DNA of 45,217 nucleotides from an uncultured Bacteroidales bacterium (GTDB taxonomy: Bacteria > Bacteroidota > Bacteroidia > Bacteroidales > Paludibacteraceae). Shown one piece after another: positions 14,766 through 23,331 of this stretch. Location: contig CADCCH010000013.1 of NCBI GenBank assembly GCA_902799875.1, positions 1-45,217 on the forward strand. Reading direction: 5' to 3'. Both the position numbers and the translations under genes were made by a program. Numbering within the stretch: position 1 is the stretch's first letter; each line of letters begins with the position of its first letter. Under the pieces are notes generated by a model. It saw nothing but the letters and a program-made list of their open reading frames with translations, ran no database searches and was not told where the DNA came from.

Positions 14766-15442
14766 TGTATTTCTTGGGTTAAAGCGCGCCATAGTGCGTC
14801 ATCGGGCACCGGTGCCGTAATACATATATTTTCTTTTTTTACAGGATGAATAAATTCTATTTTACGGGCGTGCAAACAAATACCGCCATCCGGATTAGAA
14901 CGCTTGGCGCCATACTTGAGATCGCCCTTTATAGGACAACCGATAGCCGCCAACTGGCAACGTATCTGATGATGCCGTCCGGTTTCCAAGTTCACTTCCA
15001 AAAGCGTGTAATGTTCGCCCTTAACAAGCGTCTTATACGACAAGACAGCCTGTTTCGCCTCTTTGGCATCGGGTTTGGCGATATACGATTTGTTCTGCGC
15101 CTCATTACGCACAAGCCAATTCTCTAATCGCGCCTCCGGTACTTTCGGACAACCTTGCACGATAGCCCAGTACGTTTTGCGAATCTGCTCATGGCTTTTG
15201 AACATCTCATTAAGCCTCGTCAACGCTTTGCTGGTTCTGGCAAAGAGCACTACCCCGCTCGTCGGTCGATCCAGACGATGCGTCACACCCAAAAACACCT
15301 CACCGGGCTTGTTGTACTTGTCCTTTATATATGCCTTCACCGTCTCGCTCAGAGGCGTGTCACCCGTCTTATCGCCCTGAACAATCTCGTTGCAGGTCTT
15401 GTTGACGGCTATAATATGGTTATCTTCGTATAAAACGGTCAT
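14762..15442 (-). CDS. RluA-family pseudouridine synthase
   Basis: This 226-residue enzyme isomerises uridine to pseudouridine in rRNA or tRNA. The catalytic loop THRLDRPTSGVVLFAR carries the active-site Asp58. The later motif GRHHQIRCQLAAIGCPIKGDLKYGA is also typical. There is no S4 domain; it consists of the catalytic domain only. The particular target (RluA, RluC or RluD type) cannot be assigned. Its stop overlaps the pectate lyase start, and an 8-base tandem array fills the spacer to the upstream DUF4421 gene. Confidence 0.9.
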   Translation of the reverse strand: MTVLYEDNHIIAVNKTCNEIVQGDKTGDTPLSETVKAYIKDKYNKPGEVFLGVTHRLDRPTSGVVLFARTSKALTRLNEMFKSHEQIRKTYWAIVQGCPKVPEARLENWLVRNEAQNKSYIAKPDAKEAKQAVLSYKTLVKGEHYTLLEVNLETGRHHQIRCQLAAIGCPIKGDLKYGAKRSNPDGGICLHARKIEFIHPVKKENICITAPVPDDALWRALTQEIQ

Positions 15443-15444
15443 GA

Positions 15445-15476
15445 CATTTTCTCATTTTGTCATTTTCTCATTTTCA
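15445..15476. repeat. Tandem array, 8-base unit, four copies, between DUF4421 and rluA-type genes
   Basis: Four units of CATTTTCT, CATTTTGT or CATTTTCA occupy nearly the whole 37-base intercistronic spacer, ending two bases from the rluA-type start codon. Confidence 0.88.
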
Positions 15477-15479
15477 TAT

Positions 15480-16652
15480 TTACAAAAACCGGACACCGAA
15501 ATAAAGAACGGCATTCCAGTCCCAAGTCATCGTTCTCATGCGTATCTCGGGATTAAAGGTGAGCGTACTGGTAGAACCGGTAGCAATCATTCGATCTTTC
15601 GCCTTGAAACGGATATTATTCACCACCGTATTAAATGCCAACACAAACCGCGGCGAGATATTATACACCAACGCCACTTTAGCTTGTCCCGTGATATAAA
15701 CAGGGAACTCGGGTTTGATTTTACGGCTGAGAATAAGGTTATAACCTGCTTCATCGGGCATGAACATCCGGTCGTCGCCGGTAATGATCATTCGGTTCAA
15801 GACAGCCAACATCGGTGTCGCCGAGACATGCAAAAGGAATTTCCCTTTATTCGGCGTGTAGTTATACCCATAACCTGCTCCGATAGCTATCTGGTAAAGC
15901 TCCATCTCATTGACGCCTCCGGTTCGCGAGATAAGCGCATCGCTCAAAAGCGCCATGCGGGAGTAGATAAAATCCGCCACGATAAGAGCAGAACCTGCCG
16001 ACTTGCGCTGAATGAACGAAGCGTTGAAAGCCGCAGGCATAGAGAACTTACGCCGGTTAAGCGCCACATAGCCGGAAAGGAAGAACGTGGTCGTAGCTAT
16101 GTCACCGCTTCCAACTTCCAGTTTACCTCCTGTCCCGGAAGACTCAATACCTCCGCCGGAGAACGTAGTTTTACGCCTAAAGAGTTCTATTCCGAAACCA
16201 TTCTGCAAAATAGAAAACTTAAAGTTCGAATACCCTCGAAACAGATCCACAGAATAACCGATATTCGTATTCCGATACGAGAAAATGAGTCCCAATTTAG
16301 GAGTTATATTGGAGCCAAAACTCATATTGACGTTCTCGTAATAAGGAATGTCGTTGCATTTCATCGAGGTATAAACACTCCCCCAGTCACCGCTAATCGC
16401 TATGCGAAAACGATGTTGCGGCAGCATAAGATAGTTCGGATCGACATTTTTCATAAAGAAACGATCGGCTCTATCTAACAGTCGGTTGATCCAGTTCTTG
16501 CGCCGTTCGGTGGTATGAATAGGCGGAATCGGCACTTCCTCTATCGGCAAGAAATAAGCGCTGTCCACGGGATGCAGGTACATAGGAATAGTGTCCTGCG
16601 CAACAGCAGAAACACTCATCCATAATCCTATTATCCACAACAGACGCTTCAT
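15480..16652 (-). CDS. DUF4421 family protein, probable outer membrane barrel
   Basis: I start at ATG 16,652 (390 residues), which gives a clear signal peptide MKRLLWIIGLWMSVSAVAQ; the longer frame would overlap rlmB. The mature protein has the DUF4421 features: a short Pro-rich start (VPIPPIHTTERRKNW), NYLMLPQHRFRI, and many alternating strands with aromatic ends (GLIFSYRNTNIGYSVDL), finishing in AVLYFGVRFL. A C-terminal aromatic residue and the strand pattern suggest an outer membrane beta-barrel. The function of the family is not known to me. It lies eight bases after rlmB, inside the long minus-strand unit. Confidence 0.82.
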   Translation of the reverse strand: MKRLLWIIGLWMSVSAVAQDTIPMYLHPVDSAYFLPIEEVPIPPIHTTERRKNWINRLLDRADRFFMKNVDPNYLMLPQHRFRIAISGDWGSVYTSMKCNDIPYYENVNMSFGSNITPKLGLIFSYRNTNIGYSVDLFRGYSNFKFSILQNGFGIELFRRKTTFSGGGIESSGTGGKLEVGSGDIATTTFFLSGYVALNRRKFSMPAAFNASFIQRKSAGSALIVADFIYSRMALLSDALISRTGGVNEMELYQIAIGAGYGYNYTPNKGKFLLHVSATPMLAVLNRMIITGDDRMFMPDEAGYNLILSRKIKPEFPVYITGQAKVALVYNISPRFVLAFNTVVNNIRFKAKDRMIATGSTSTLTFNPEIRMRTMTWDWNAVLYFGVRFL

Positions 16653-16659
16653 CTTCCTT

Positions 16660-17433
16660 CTATTTAGCGCTCCGCTGCCGTACCGCCTCATAGATAAACA
16701 CACCGGCTGCCACGCTCACATTGAGGCTCTCGATCACTCCGGTCATGGGCAGACGCACTTTGTCGGTACAGAGTTTGAGGTTCTCCTCATAGATACCTTT
16801 CTCCTCCGAGCCCATCACAATACAAGTCGGAACGGTCATATCCACTTCGGTGTAGTTACGGTCCGTATGTTCGGTAGCTGCCACAATGCGAAGACCACTT
16901 TCTTGCAGATATTGCAGTGCGTTCTGAAGGTTCTCCACTTTGCAGATCGGCAAACTATGCAATGCCCCCGCAGAGGCCTTCACCGCATCGCCGTTAATCG
17001 CCGCACTCCCACGCGTACCTATTATTAGCGCGTGTACACCTGCGCACACGCATGTACGAGCAATAGCGCCGAAATTACGGACGTCCGTCACGCCGTCCAG
17101 TAACATCAAAAGTGGTGTCTTGCCTTCGTCATACAGGCTCTGCACGAGGCTATCTAATGGAGTGAACTCAATCGGACTCAAGAAAGCAATCACGCCTTGG
17201 TGGTTCTTGTCCGTAAACTGATTCAGTTTCTCCAGCGGTACCCGCTGAATCTGCGTACCGGTGCCTTCTAACTTCAGCAACAACTCACGGCCGATAGCCG
17301 AAGACATATCCCTGCGGATCAGCACTTTATCCAGCACCTTACCCGCATCAATTGCCTCCATCACGGCCCGGATACCAAAGATCATCTCCTTCTCCGGTGG
17401 ACGCTTTGTGTCATACTTTTGTTTCTGTATCAT
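16660..17433 (-). CDS. rlmB: 23S rRNA 2'-O-methyltransferase, TrmH/RlmB family
   Basis: This 257-residue SpoU-family enzyme methylates a ribose 2'-OH, in RlmB at G2251 of 23S rRNA. The N-terminal substrate-binding domain (IFGIRAVMEAIDAG) is followed by the knotted catalytic domain: motif 1 LLDGVTDVRNFGAIARTC, motif 2 VMGSEEKGI and motif 3 IPM-like LPMTGVIESLNVSVAAGV, which form the SAM-binding trefoil knot. Length is normal. It is separated from dsbD by three bases. Confidence 0.9.
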   Translation of the reverse strand: MIQKQKYDTKRPPEKEMIFGIRAVMEAIDAGKVLDKVLIRRDMSSAIGRELLLKLEGTGTQIQRVPLEKLNQFTDKNHQGVIAFLSPIEFTPLDSLVQSLYDEGKTPLLMLLDGVTDVRNFGAIARTCVCAGVHALIIGTRGSAAINGDAVKASAGALHSLPICKVENLQNALQYLQESGLRIVAATEHTDRNYTEVDMTVPTCIVMGSEEKGIYEENLKLCTDKVRLPMTGVIESLNVSVAAGVFIYEAVRQRSAK

Positions 17434-17436
17434 AGT

Positions 17437-18990
17437 TTAATATTTTAGCCAATTGATAAATTCCATAGGATCGGTGGTAAACGCCATCGGTTCTGCAACC
17501 TGATGTCCGTACGCATCCAGCTGCACGTAGAACGGCTGCGCGTTAGCGCCATATAACTCTCGTTGAATACGCGAGTTCTCATCGCCTATTCCATCCCGTT
17601 TGTCATCCACAAACAACTCGATAAACACATAGTTCTGCAGACGCGCCTTCACGCTATCGTCGTCCAACACATAGGCTTCCATCTTACGGCAGTTCACACA
17701 ACCGTATCCGGTAAAGTCGATGATAACCGGTTTGCCTTCCTGACGTGCGTAGGCCAGGCCCTCCTCATAGTCGTTGAAAACCTCGCGTCCCTCTATCTCC
17801 ATAGGTGGTGCAAAAGCAGCTATCGCTTTCACCGGTGCGCCCCAGAGTCCGGGAACGAGGTAAATCGCAAACGCAAAAGACAGCACGGCTATCGTCTTCC
17901 CTACCCAACTCTTACGAATCAGATAGATTCCGATTCCTGCAAAACAGCCTATCCAGATAGCAATAAATAGCCACCGCGGCAGGATACCCCAGCCGTACGC
18001 CATATCAGCGACGCTCAGGAACTTCAACGAAAGAGCCAACTCCAAGAAAGCCAGTGTCACTTTGAAACTCGTCATCCAGTCGCCGGACTTCGGTGCTTGT
18101 TTCATCCATTCCGGGAACATCGCAAAGAGCGAGAATGGCAAGGCAAGCGCAATCGCAAATCCCAACATGCCCATCGTCGGTGCCAATAAGGACTTACCGG
18201 CCGCTTCTACGAGCAGCGTACCGATGATTGGTCCTGTACAACTAAACGACACAATTACCAAGGTGAAAGCCATCAGTAAGATACTCAGGAATCCACCGGT
18301 TGAACGTGCTTTGTTATCCAAGGCCGTAGACCAGGAATCCGGTAAAGTAATCTCAAATAGGCCAAAAAACGAGAGAGCAAATACCACCAACAGCAGGAAG
18401 AAGAATATATTTACTACCGCATTCGTACTCAGATCATTCAGGGCCGACGCACCAAAAAGCAGCGTCACTAACAATCCCAGCCCCACGTACAGCACTATGA
18501 TACTGAGTCCATAGAGAATCGCGTCTCTCCTACCACCACCTTTCTTAAGGAAGAAGCTCACCGTCATCGGAATAATAGGCCACACGCAAGGCGTGAAGAT
18601 GGCAAGTAATCCGCCTAAGAGACCGAGAATAAATATCCAGAGGAGCGACCTATCCCCTGTAGGCGATTTATCACCGTCCTGTAGCGAAGCGTCCTCTAAA
18701 CTCTTATATTCCCATACCTCCGGTGCCATACACATTTTATCGTCACACGCATTGTACCGAATTGGTGTGAGTTCGTTAGCAGCCAGTATAATGACAAACG
18801 AATCTGCAAACTCCTCGTCAAACTCCCGTTCACCGAATTCAATGATATTCATGTGCCAACCCGGTTCAATCGCTGCCCGAATCCGCACACTATCTCCTAT
18901 CGTTTCTCCACTCCAAGTCACAGGCTGCACTATCTGCGCAACCGCCCAAAGCGGCAACAAACAAACTAATATCGATAACAGTTTTCTCAT
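17437..18990 (-). CDS. dsbD: Thiol:disulfide interchange protein DsbD
   Basis: This 517-residue protein moves reducing power from cytoplasmic thioredoxin to the periplasm. It has a signal peptide (ending AVAQ), an N-terminal periplasmic domain with the cysteine pair 82/87 (CDDKMC), eight hydrophobic segments holding the redox pair Cys135 (FTPCVWPIIPM) and Cys251 (FSCTGPIIG), and a C-terminal thioredoxin domain with Cys431/Cys434 (YGCVNCRKM). All three cysteine pairs of the electron chain are present. The start overlaps the murA stop by four bases. Confidence 0.93.
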   Translation of the reverse strand: MRKLLSILVCLLPLWAVAQIVQPVTWSGETIGDSVRIRAAIEPGWHMNIIEFGEREFDEEFADSFVIILAANELTPIRYNACDDKMCMAPEVWEYKSLEDASLQDGDKSPTGDRSLLWIFILGLLGGLLAIFTPCVWPIIPMTVSFFLKKGGGRRDAILYGLSIIVLYVGLGLLVTLLFGASALNDLSTNAVVNIFFFLLLVVFALSFFGLFEITLPDSWSTALDNKARSTGGFLSILLMAFTLVIVSFSCTGPIIGTLLVEAAGKSLLAPTMGMLGFAIALALPFSLFAMFPEWMKQAPKSGDWMTSFKVTLAFLELALSLKFLSVADMAYGWGILPRWLFIAIWIGCFAGIGIYLIRKSWVGKTIAVLSFAFAIYLVPGLWGAPVKAIAAFAPPMEIEGREVFNDYEEGLAYARQEGKPVIIDFTGYGCVNCRKMEAYVLDDDSVKARLQNYVFIELFVDDKRDGIGDENSRIQRELYGANAQPFYVQLDAYGHQVAEPMAFTTDPMEFINWLKY

Positions 18991-20294
18991 TCTTCTCTTC
19001 GTATTTTAGCGCCGATGGCGTTGAGGCGATGCTCGATATCCTCATAGCCTCGATCAATCTGATCGATGTGATCAATCTTACTTGTTCCTTCCGCACTCAT
19101 AGCGGCAATCAGCATGGCTATACCGGCACGGATATCGGGACTCGTCATGTTGTTATGCTTGAGCTGACGTTGATGATCGTGACCTACAACGACTGCACGG
19201 TGCGGATCACAGAGGATGATTTGTGCACCCATATCAATCAGTTTATCCACGAAGAACAGACGACTCTCGAACATCTTCTGATGAATCAGTACCGTACCTT
19301 TCGCTTGGGTCGCAACCACAAGCAGCACAGAGAGCAGATCCGGTGTCAGACCCGGCCACGGGGCATCGGCCACCGTAAGAATCGAACCATCCAGGAAGGA
19401 CTCTATCTGATAGTGCTCCTGCGCAGGAATAAGGATATCGTCACCATCTACATCAATACGTATACCCAACCGACGGAAAGCGTCCGGAATGATACCCAGA
19501 TCACGATAGCCTACGTTCTTGATACGCAGTTCCGAACCGGTGATAGCCGCCATGCCTATAAACGAACCGACTTCGATCATATCCGGCAGGAGTTTATGCT
19601 GCGCGCCATGAAGGGCTTTGACACCTTCGATGGTGAGGAGGTTAGATCCCACTCCGCTGATTTTCGCGCCCATATTGTTGAGGAGCCGGCAGAGTTGCTG
19701 CACGTAGGGTTCGCAGGCTGCATTGTAAATAGTCGTCGTACCTTCTGCCAGTACGGACGCCATGATGATATTGGCTGTACCAGTCACAGACGCCTCATCA
19801 AGCAACATATACGTGCCTTGCAAATGCTTACCATCAAAACGATAAGCCAACAAGTTCTGGTCGTACTCAAACGTTGCACCCAGATTGACCATACCTTGGA
19901 AATGGGTATCCAAACGACGACGACCGATCTTATCGCCACCCGGTTTCGCGTATGTTACTTCACCCAGACGTGCCAAAAGCGGACCAATCAGCATGACCGA
20001 ACCACGCAGTTTATTGCATTTCTTCAGAAAATCGGCACTCCTCAGATACGCCGTATCCAACTCCCGTGCCGTGAACGCATAAGTACCCTTTGCAAGTTTC
20101 TCCACACGCACACCGATGGACGCGAGCAGGTCAATGAGGTTATTGACATCAAGGATATTTGGGAGATTGTTGATGACTACCGTTTCCTTGGTGAGCAGTA
20201 CCGCACAAAGCACTTGCAGCGCCTCGTTTTTCGCACCTTGCGGGGTAATTGAACCATGTAACTTATGTCCTCCTTCTACGATAAAACTTGCCAT
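18987..20294 (-). CDS. murA: UDP-N-acetylglucosamine 1-carboxyvinyltransferase MurA (Asp-type active site)
   Basis: This 435-residue enzyme transfers enolpyruvate from PEP to UDP-GlcNAc, the first committed step of peptidoglycan synthesis. Start (VEGGHKLHGSITPQGAKNEAL) and end (IDRGYEDIEHRLNAIGA) are classic. The active-site loop reads PGGDKIGRRRLDTHF, so residue 121 is Asp where E. coli has Cys115. Asp-type MurA enzymes are known to be active but not alkylated by fosfomycin, so natural fosfomycin resistance of the target is expected. It lies one base after murB and overlaps dsbD by four bases. Confidence 0.95.
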   Translation of the reverse strand: MASFIVEGGHKLHGSITPQGAKNEALQVLCAVLLTKETVVINNLPNILDVNNLIDLLASIGVRVEKLAKGTYAFTARELDTAYLRSADFLKKCNKLRGSVMLIGPLLARLGEVTYAKPGGDKIGRRRLDTHFQGMVNLGATFEYDQNLLAYRFDGKHLQGTYMLLDEASVTGTANIIMASVLAEGTTTIYNAACEPYVQQLCRLLNNMGAKISGVGSNLLTIEGVKALHGAQHKLLPDMIEVGSFIGMAAITGSELRIKNVGYRDLGIIPDAFRRLGIRIDVDGDDILIPAQEHYQIESFLDGSILTVADAPWPGLTPDLLSVLLVVATQAKGTVLIHQKMFESRLFFVDKLIDMGAQIILCDPHRAVVVGHDHQRQLKHNNMTSPDIRAGIAMLIAAMSAEGTSKIDHIDQIDRGYEDIEHRLNAIGAKIRREE

Positions 20295-20295
20295 A

Positions 20296-21225
20296 TCAAA
20301 TATAATTTACTTCCGGGTTAATCGATATATTGAATTTCTCTTTGACGCTCGCACTCACCTTGGCAGCCAGATCCATGATGTCTTGTGCAGAAGCGTGATT
20401 CGCGTTCACAATGACTAGCGGTTGCTTGGGCCACACCTGTGCTCCACCGAGCGTTTTACCTTTCCAACCGCATTGTTCAATCAACCATGCAGCAGGGATC
20501 TTCACACCTTGCGGTGTATCAAAATGCGGCATGTCGGGATACTTTTTCAGCAGTTCATTAGCTTGTTCTTGCGGCACAAACGGATTCATAAAGAACGAAC
20601 CTGCCGAACCTACTTCACCTACTTTCGGCAACTTACCATTCCGCGTCTCGATAATCTCCTCACGCGTCTTCGTGGCATCGCCCGGTTTCACTTTATACAC
20701 GACCGACGTAACGATATACTTACCCTTCAGTTCATGCTTGAAAGCGCTGTCCCGGTAGCCGAACTTACACTCTGCATTGGTAAACACGCGTTCTTCCTGC
20801 GTCTCGACATCGATGGTATATACGCGTTCAATAACGTCTTTCGCCTCTACGCCATACGCTCCTACGTTCTGCACGGCACTCGCTCCCACTTCACCCGGAA
20901 TCAGGCTCAACTTCTCCAGTCCGCTATACCCCATATCCGTCAATTGCGCAATCATATCGTCCAATCGCAGACCATTCTGCGCCTCCACCGTCTCATCGTC
21001 CAGGAACTTGGCACGCGCCATGCCGGAATGGAGGATCACACCATCGAAATCCTTAGTAAACAACAGATTCGAACCCTGCCCTATATGCAGCATCCGTTCA
21101 CCTTTATGTTCCTTCAGCACCTGCCGCAACTCGTCCAACGAGTAGTACTCGATGAACAACTTAGCCTTGGCGTCGATGCCGAACGTATTATACGGCAGAA
21201 GGGAGATATTTTCTTTTATCGTCAT
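20296..21225 (-). CDS. murB: UDP-N-acetylenolpyruvoylglucosamine reductase MurB
   Basis: This 309-residue FAD enzyme reduces the MurA product with NADPH to UDP-MurNAc. Family motifs are NTFGIDAKAKLFIEY at the start, IGQGSNLLF for FAD phosphate binding, LIPGEVGASAVQNVGAYG, YRDSAFK, and GSAGSFFMNP with the catalytic Ser; AAWLIEQCGWKGKTLG is typical of the last third. It stands directly before murA, so two consecutive steps of one pathway are coupled. An 8-base tandem array fills the spacer to nadE upstream. Confidence 0.94.
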   Translation of the reverse strand: MTIKENISLLPYNTFGIDAKAKLFIEYYSLDELRQVLKEHKGERMLHIGQGSNLLFTKDFDGVILHSGMARAKFLDDETVEAQNGLRLDDMIAQLTDMGYSGLEKLSLIPGEVGASAVQNVGAYGVEAKDVIERVYTIDVETQEERVFTNAECKFGYRDSAFKHELKGKYIVTSVVYKVKPGDATKTREEIIETRNGKLPKVGEVGSAGSFFMNPFVPQEQANELLKKYPDMPHFDTPQGVKIPAAWLIEQCGWKGKTLGGAQVWPKQPLVIVNANHASAQDIMDLAAKVSASVKEKFNISINPEVNYI

Positions 21226-21242
21226 AAATAGTTTCTTTTTTC

Positions 21243-21274
21243 GAGATCACGTGATCACGAGATTACGAGATTAT
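21243..21274. repeat. Tandem array, 8-base unit, four copies, between nadE and murB
   Basis: Four units, GAGATCAC, GTGATCAC, GAGATTAC and GAGATTAT, make up most of the spacer and include the last base of the nadE stop. Bases 21,244-21,263 are identical to 27,412-27,431 inside uvrA. The core contains the 12-base palindrome GATCACGTGATC. Confidence 0.9.
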
Positions 21275-23205
21275 CAAATGCAGCAGGCATCGCTTGGCAT
21301 TCTCCAATCGCCCCGTGGGGACAGTGAAACACTAACTACCTTCGGTCCATCCGGCATGGCAGAACGTTTGAACTGCTGCGTGCAGAAACGACGCATGAAC
21401 ACATTCAGCCACTTCTCAATCGTAGCGGCATCATACTGCTCCTCAAAAGCCTGGCAGGCCATGTAATGGATCTTCTCGCGGGTAAAACCGAAACGCAAGA
21501 AATAATACAGGAAGAAGTCATGCAAATCATACGGACCCACTTTATCCTCTGTCTTCTGCGCAATCTCGCCGTTCTCGTCAGTCGGCAACAACTCCGGTGA
21601 TACCGGTGTCTCCACTACATCCAGTAAAATAGTACGCAACGGCTCTCCGTACAGGTTCTCTGCCGCATATCGCACAAGATATTTCACCAACGTCTTCGGT
21701 ATTCCTGCATTCACGCTGTACATCGACATCTGGTCCCCGTTGTACGTGCACCAGCCTAAAGCCAACTCACTCAAATCACCCGTACCTACCACCAATCCGT
21801 TCAATTCATTAGCCAGATCCATCAGGATCATCGTGCGCACACGAGCTTGTGCGTTCTCGTACGTCGCGTCATGCACGTCCATATTATGCGCAATATCATT
21901 CAGATGCTGCGTCGTTACCTCGCAAATACTTATCTCACGATGCGTGATACCCAGTTCTTCCATTAACTGCAAAGCGTTCTGGTACGTTCGGTCACTCGTT
22001 CCGAATCCCGGCATCGTCACACCTACCACTCTACTCCGGTCATAGCCCAGCAGATCGGCTGTCTGCACACTTACCAGCAATGCCAACGTACTGTCCAAAC
22101 CACCCGATATACCAATCACCACCGTCTGAGAATGTGTATGCTCCCATCTACGAGCCAATGCTGAAGTCTGGATAGAAAACACATCCATGCAGTATTGGTC
22201 TTCCTTCCCTTTCTTGGGCAAGAACGGTGTCGGAGAGAACGTACGATGGATCGGTTCAGTCATCTCTTCTTCCCGCTCGATAGGCGCCACGTTGATATGG
22301 CGGTAGTGTCCGGCTTTGTCCTTCGTGAAGTTCGTATTTCGTTGCCGATCCGTACGCAGACGCTCAATATCAATCTCCTGGATGATCATCGTACTTTCGC
22401 GTTGAAAACGCTCTCCTACCGTGAGGATATCCCCGTTCTCAGCAATATACGTACTGCCGGAGAACACCACGTCGGTTGTACTCTCGCCTACACCCGAACT
22501 GGTATACACGTATCCGCAATGAACCCGTGCGCTTTGTTGCTTAATCATCTGACGACGGAAGATATGTTTGCCGATGATGCAGTTCGAACTTGACAAGTTG
22601 AAGATAATCTCTGCACCTTGAATCGCCAACTGGGTCGAAGGAGGTAACGGACTCCACAGGTCCTCGCAGATCTCTATACCAAAGGTATAATTCCTGGTGC
22701 AGAATAGCAAATCCGTACCGAACGGCACCTCTCCGCTCCAAATCTCTATCTTCGGAATACGAGGTGCGATGCCACCGGGCGTGTACTCACGTGCTGCACG
22801 ACCACTCGTAAACCAACGTTTCTCGTAGAACTCACCCGTGTTCGGCAGATTCACTTTCGGTACCACACCCATTACTTCACCGTCGCTCATCACAAACGCA
22901 CAGTTGAACAGGTCGTTATCCACCGGCAGCGGAGCACCCACTAACACAATAATCGCCTTACCGCGCGTATAGTCACACAACGCCTCCAACTCCCGCATAC
23001 TGCTCTGCTGCAAGGCTTGCGTGAAGAACAAATCCGCACAGGTGTAACCCGTCAGACTCAACTCCGGAAAGCAGATCACCTCCACACCTTCCGCAATCGC
23101 CTCATCGATCTGCAACTTAATCTGCTCCGCGTTATATTGGCAGTCTGCCACCTTCATCGTCGGCACTGCTGCCGCTACTCGTACAAATCCAAAATTCGTA
23201 TTCAT
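21274..23205 (-). CDS. nadE: Glutamine-dependent NAD+ synthetase
   Basis: This 643-residue two-domain enzyme amidates nicotinate adenine dinucleotide. The N-terminal glutaminase is nitrilase-like with the triad Glu48 (CFPELSLTG), Lys117 (VVPKVNLPN) and Cys180 (IEICEDLWSP). The C-terminal synthetase has the pyrophosphatase loop GISGGLDSTLALLV and VGTGDLSELALGWCTYNGD. Length fits the long glutamine-using form. It is the first gene of the long minus-strand unit, starting at a promoter with an 8-base inverted repeat over its -7 box. Confidence 0.95.
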   Translation of the reverse strand: MNTNFGFVRVAAAVPTMKVADCQYNAEQIKLQIDEAIAEGVEVICFPELSLTGYTCADLFFTQALQQSSMRELEALCDYTRGKAIIVLVGAPLPVDNDLFNCAFVMSDGEVMGVVPKVNLPNTGEFYEKRWFTSGRAAREYTPGGIAPRIPKIEIWSGEVPFGTDLLFCTRNYTFGIEICEDLWSPLPPSTQLAIQGAEIIFNLSSSNCIIGKHIFRRQMIKQQSARVHCGYVYTSSGVGESTTDVVFSGSTYIAENGDILTVGERFQRESTMIIQEIDIERLRTDRQRNTNFTKDKAGHYRHINVAPIEREEEMTEPIHRTFSPTPFLPKKGKEDQYCMDVFSIQTSALARRWEHTHSQTVVIGISGGLDSTLALLVSVQTADLLGYDRSRVVGVTMPGFGTSDRTYQNALQLMEELGITHREISICEVTTQHLNDIAHNMDVHDATYENAQARVRTMILMDLANELNGLVVGTGDLSELALGWCTYNGDQMSMYSVNAGIPKTLVKYLVRYAAENLYGEPLRTILLDVVETPVSPELLPTDENGEIAQKTEDKVGPYDLHDFFLYYFLRFGFTREKIHYMACQAFEEQYDAATIEKWLNVFMRRFCTQQFKRSAMPDGPKVVSVSLSPRGDWRMPSDACCI

Positions 23206-23214
23206 AAATTAAAA

Positions 23215-23234
23215 ACCTTTGCGACTGCAAAGGT
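23215..23234 (-). promoter_or_regulatory. Inverted repeat over the nadE -7 box and start site
   Basis: ACCTTTGC and GCAAAGGT are perfect 8-base arms around four bases. One arm is part of the -7 box. The same arrangement occurs before the 2-hydroxyacid dehydrogenase gene at 41,998-42,017. Confidence 0.7.
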
Positions 23235-23258
23235 ACTGCTTTTTTTTGAGATACACAA
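23228..23258 (-). promoter_or_regulatory. Promoter of nadE and the downstream minus-strand unit
   Basis: On the minus strand, TTG (23,258-23,256) and TACCTTTG (23,235-23,228) are 20 bases apart. Confidence 0.82.
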
Positions 23259-23275
23259 GATTTTCGCCAAAAAAC

Positions 23276-23306
23276 TTGCATAATTCATTTTTTTGTTGTA
23301 CCTTTG
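23276..23306 (+). promoter_or_regulatory. Promoter of the C1 protease gene
   Basis: TTG (23,276-23,278) and TACCTTTG (23,299-23,306) are 20 bases apart. TTTGC, ACC, GCAAA follows at the predicted start site. The promoter is divergent from that of nadE. Confidence 0.82.
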
Positions 23307-23331
23307 CACCGCAAAAACAGATAGTACGACA

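Noticed and set aside
19042..19079. Apparent 9-base tandem units (GATCAATCT / GATCGATGT) at the murA 3' end
   Set aside because: The encoded KIDHIDQIDRGYE aligns without a gap to the conserved MurA C-terminus, so this is ordinary conserved sequence rather than an inserted array.
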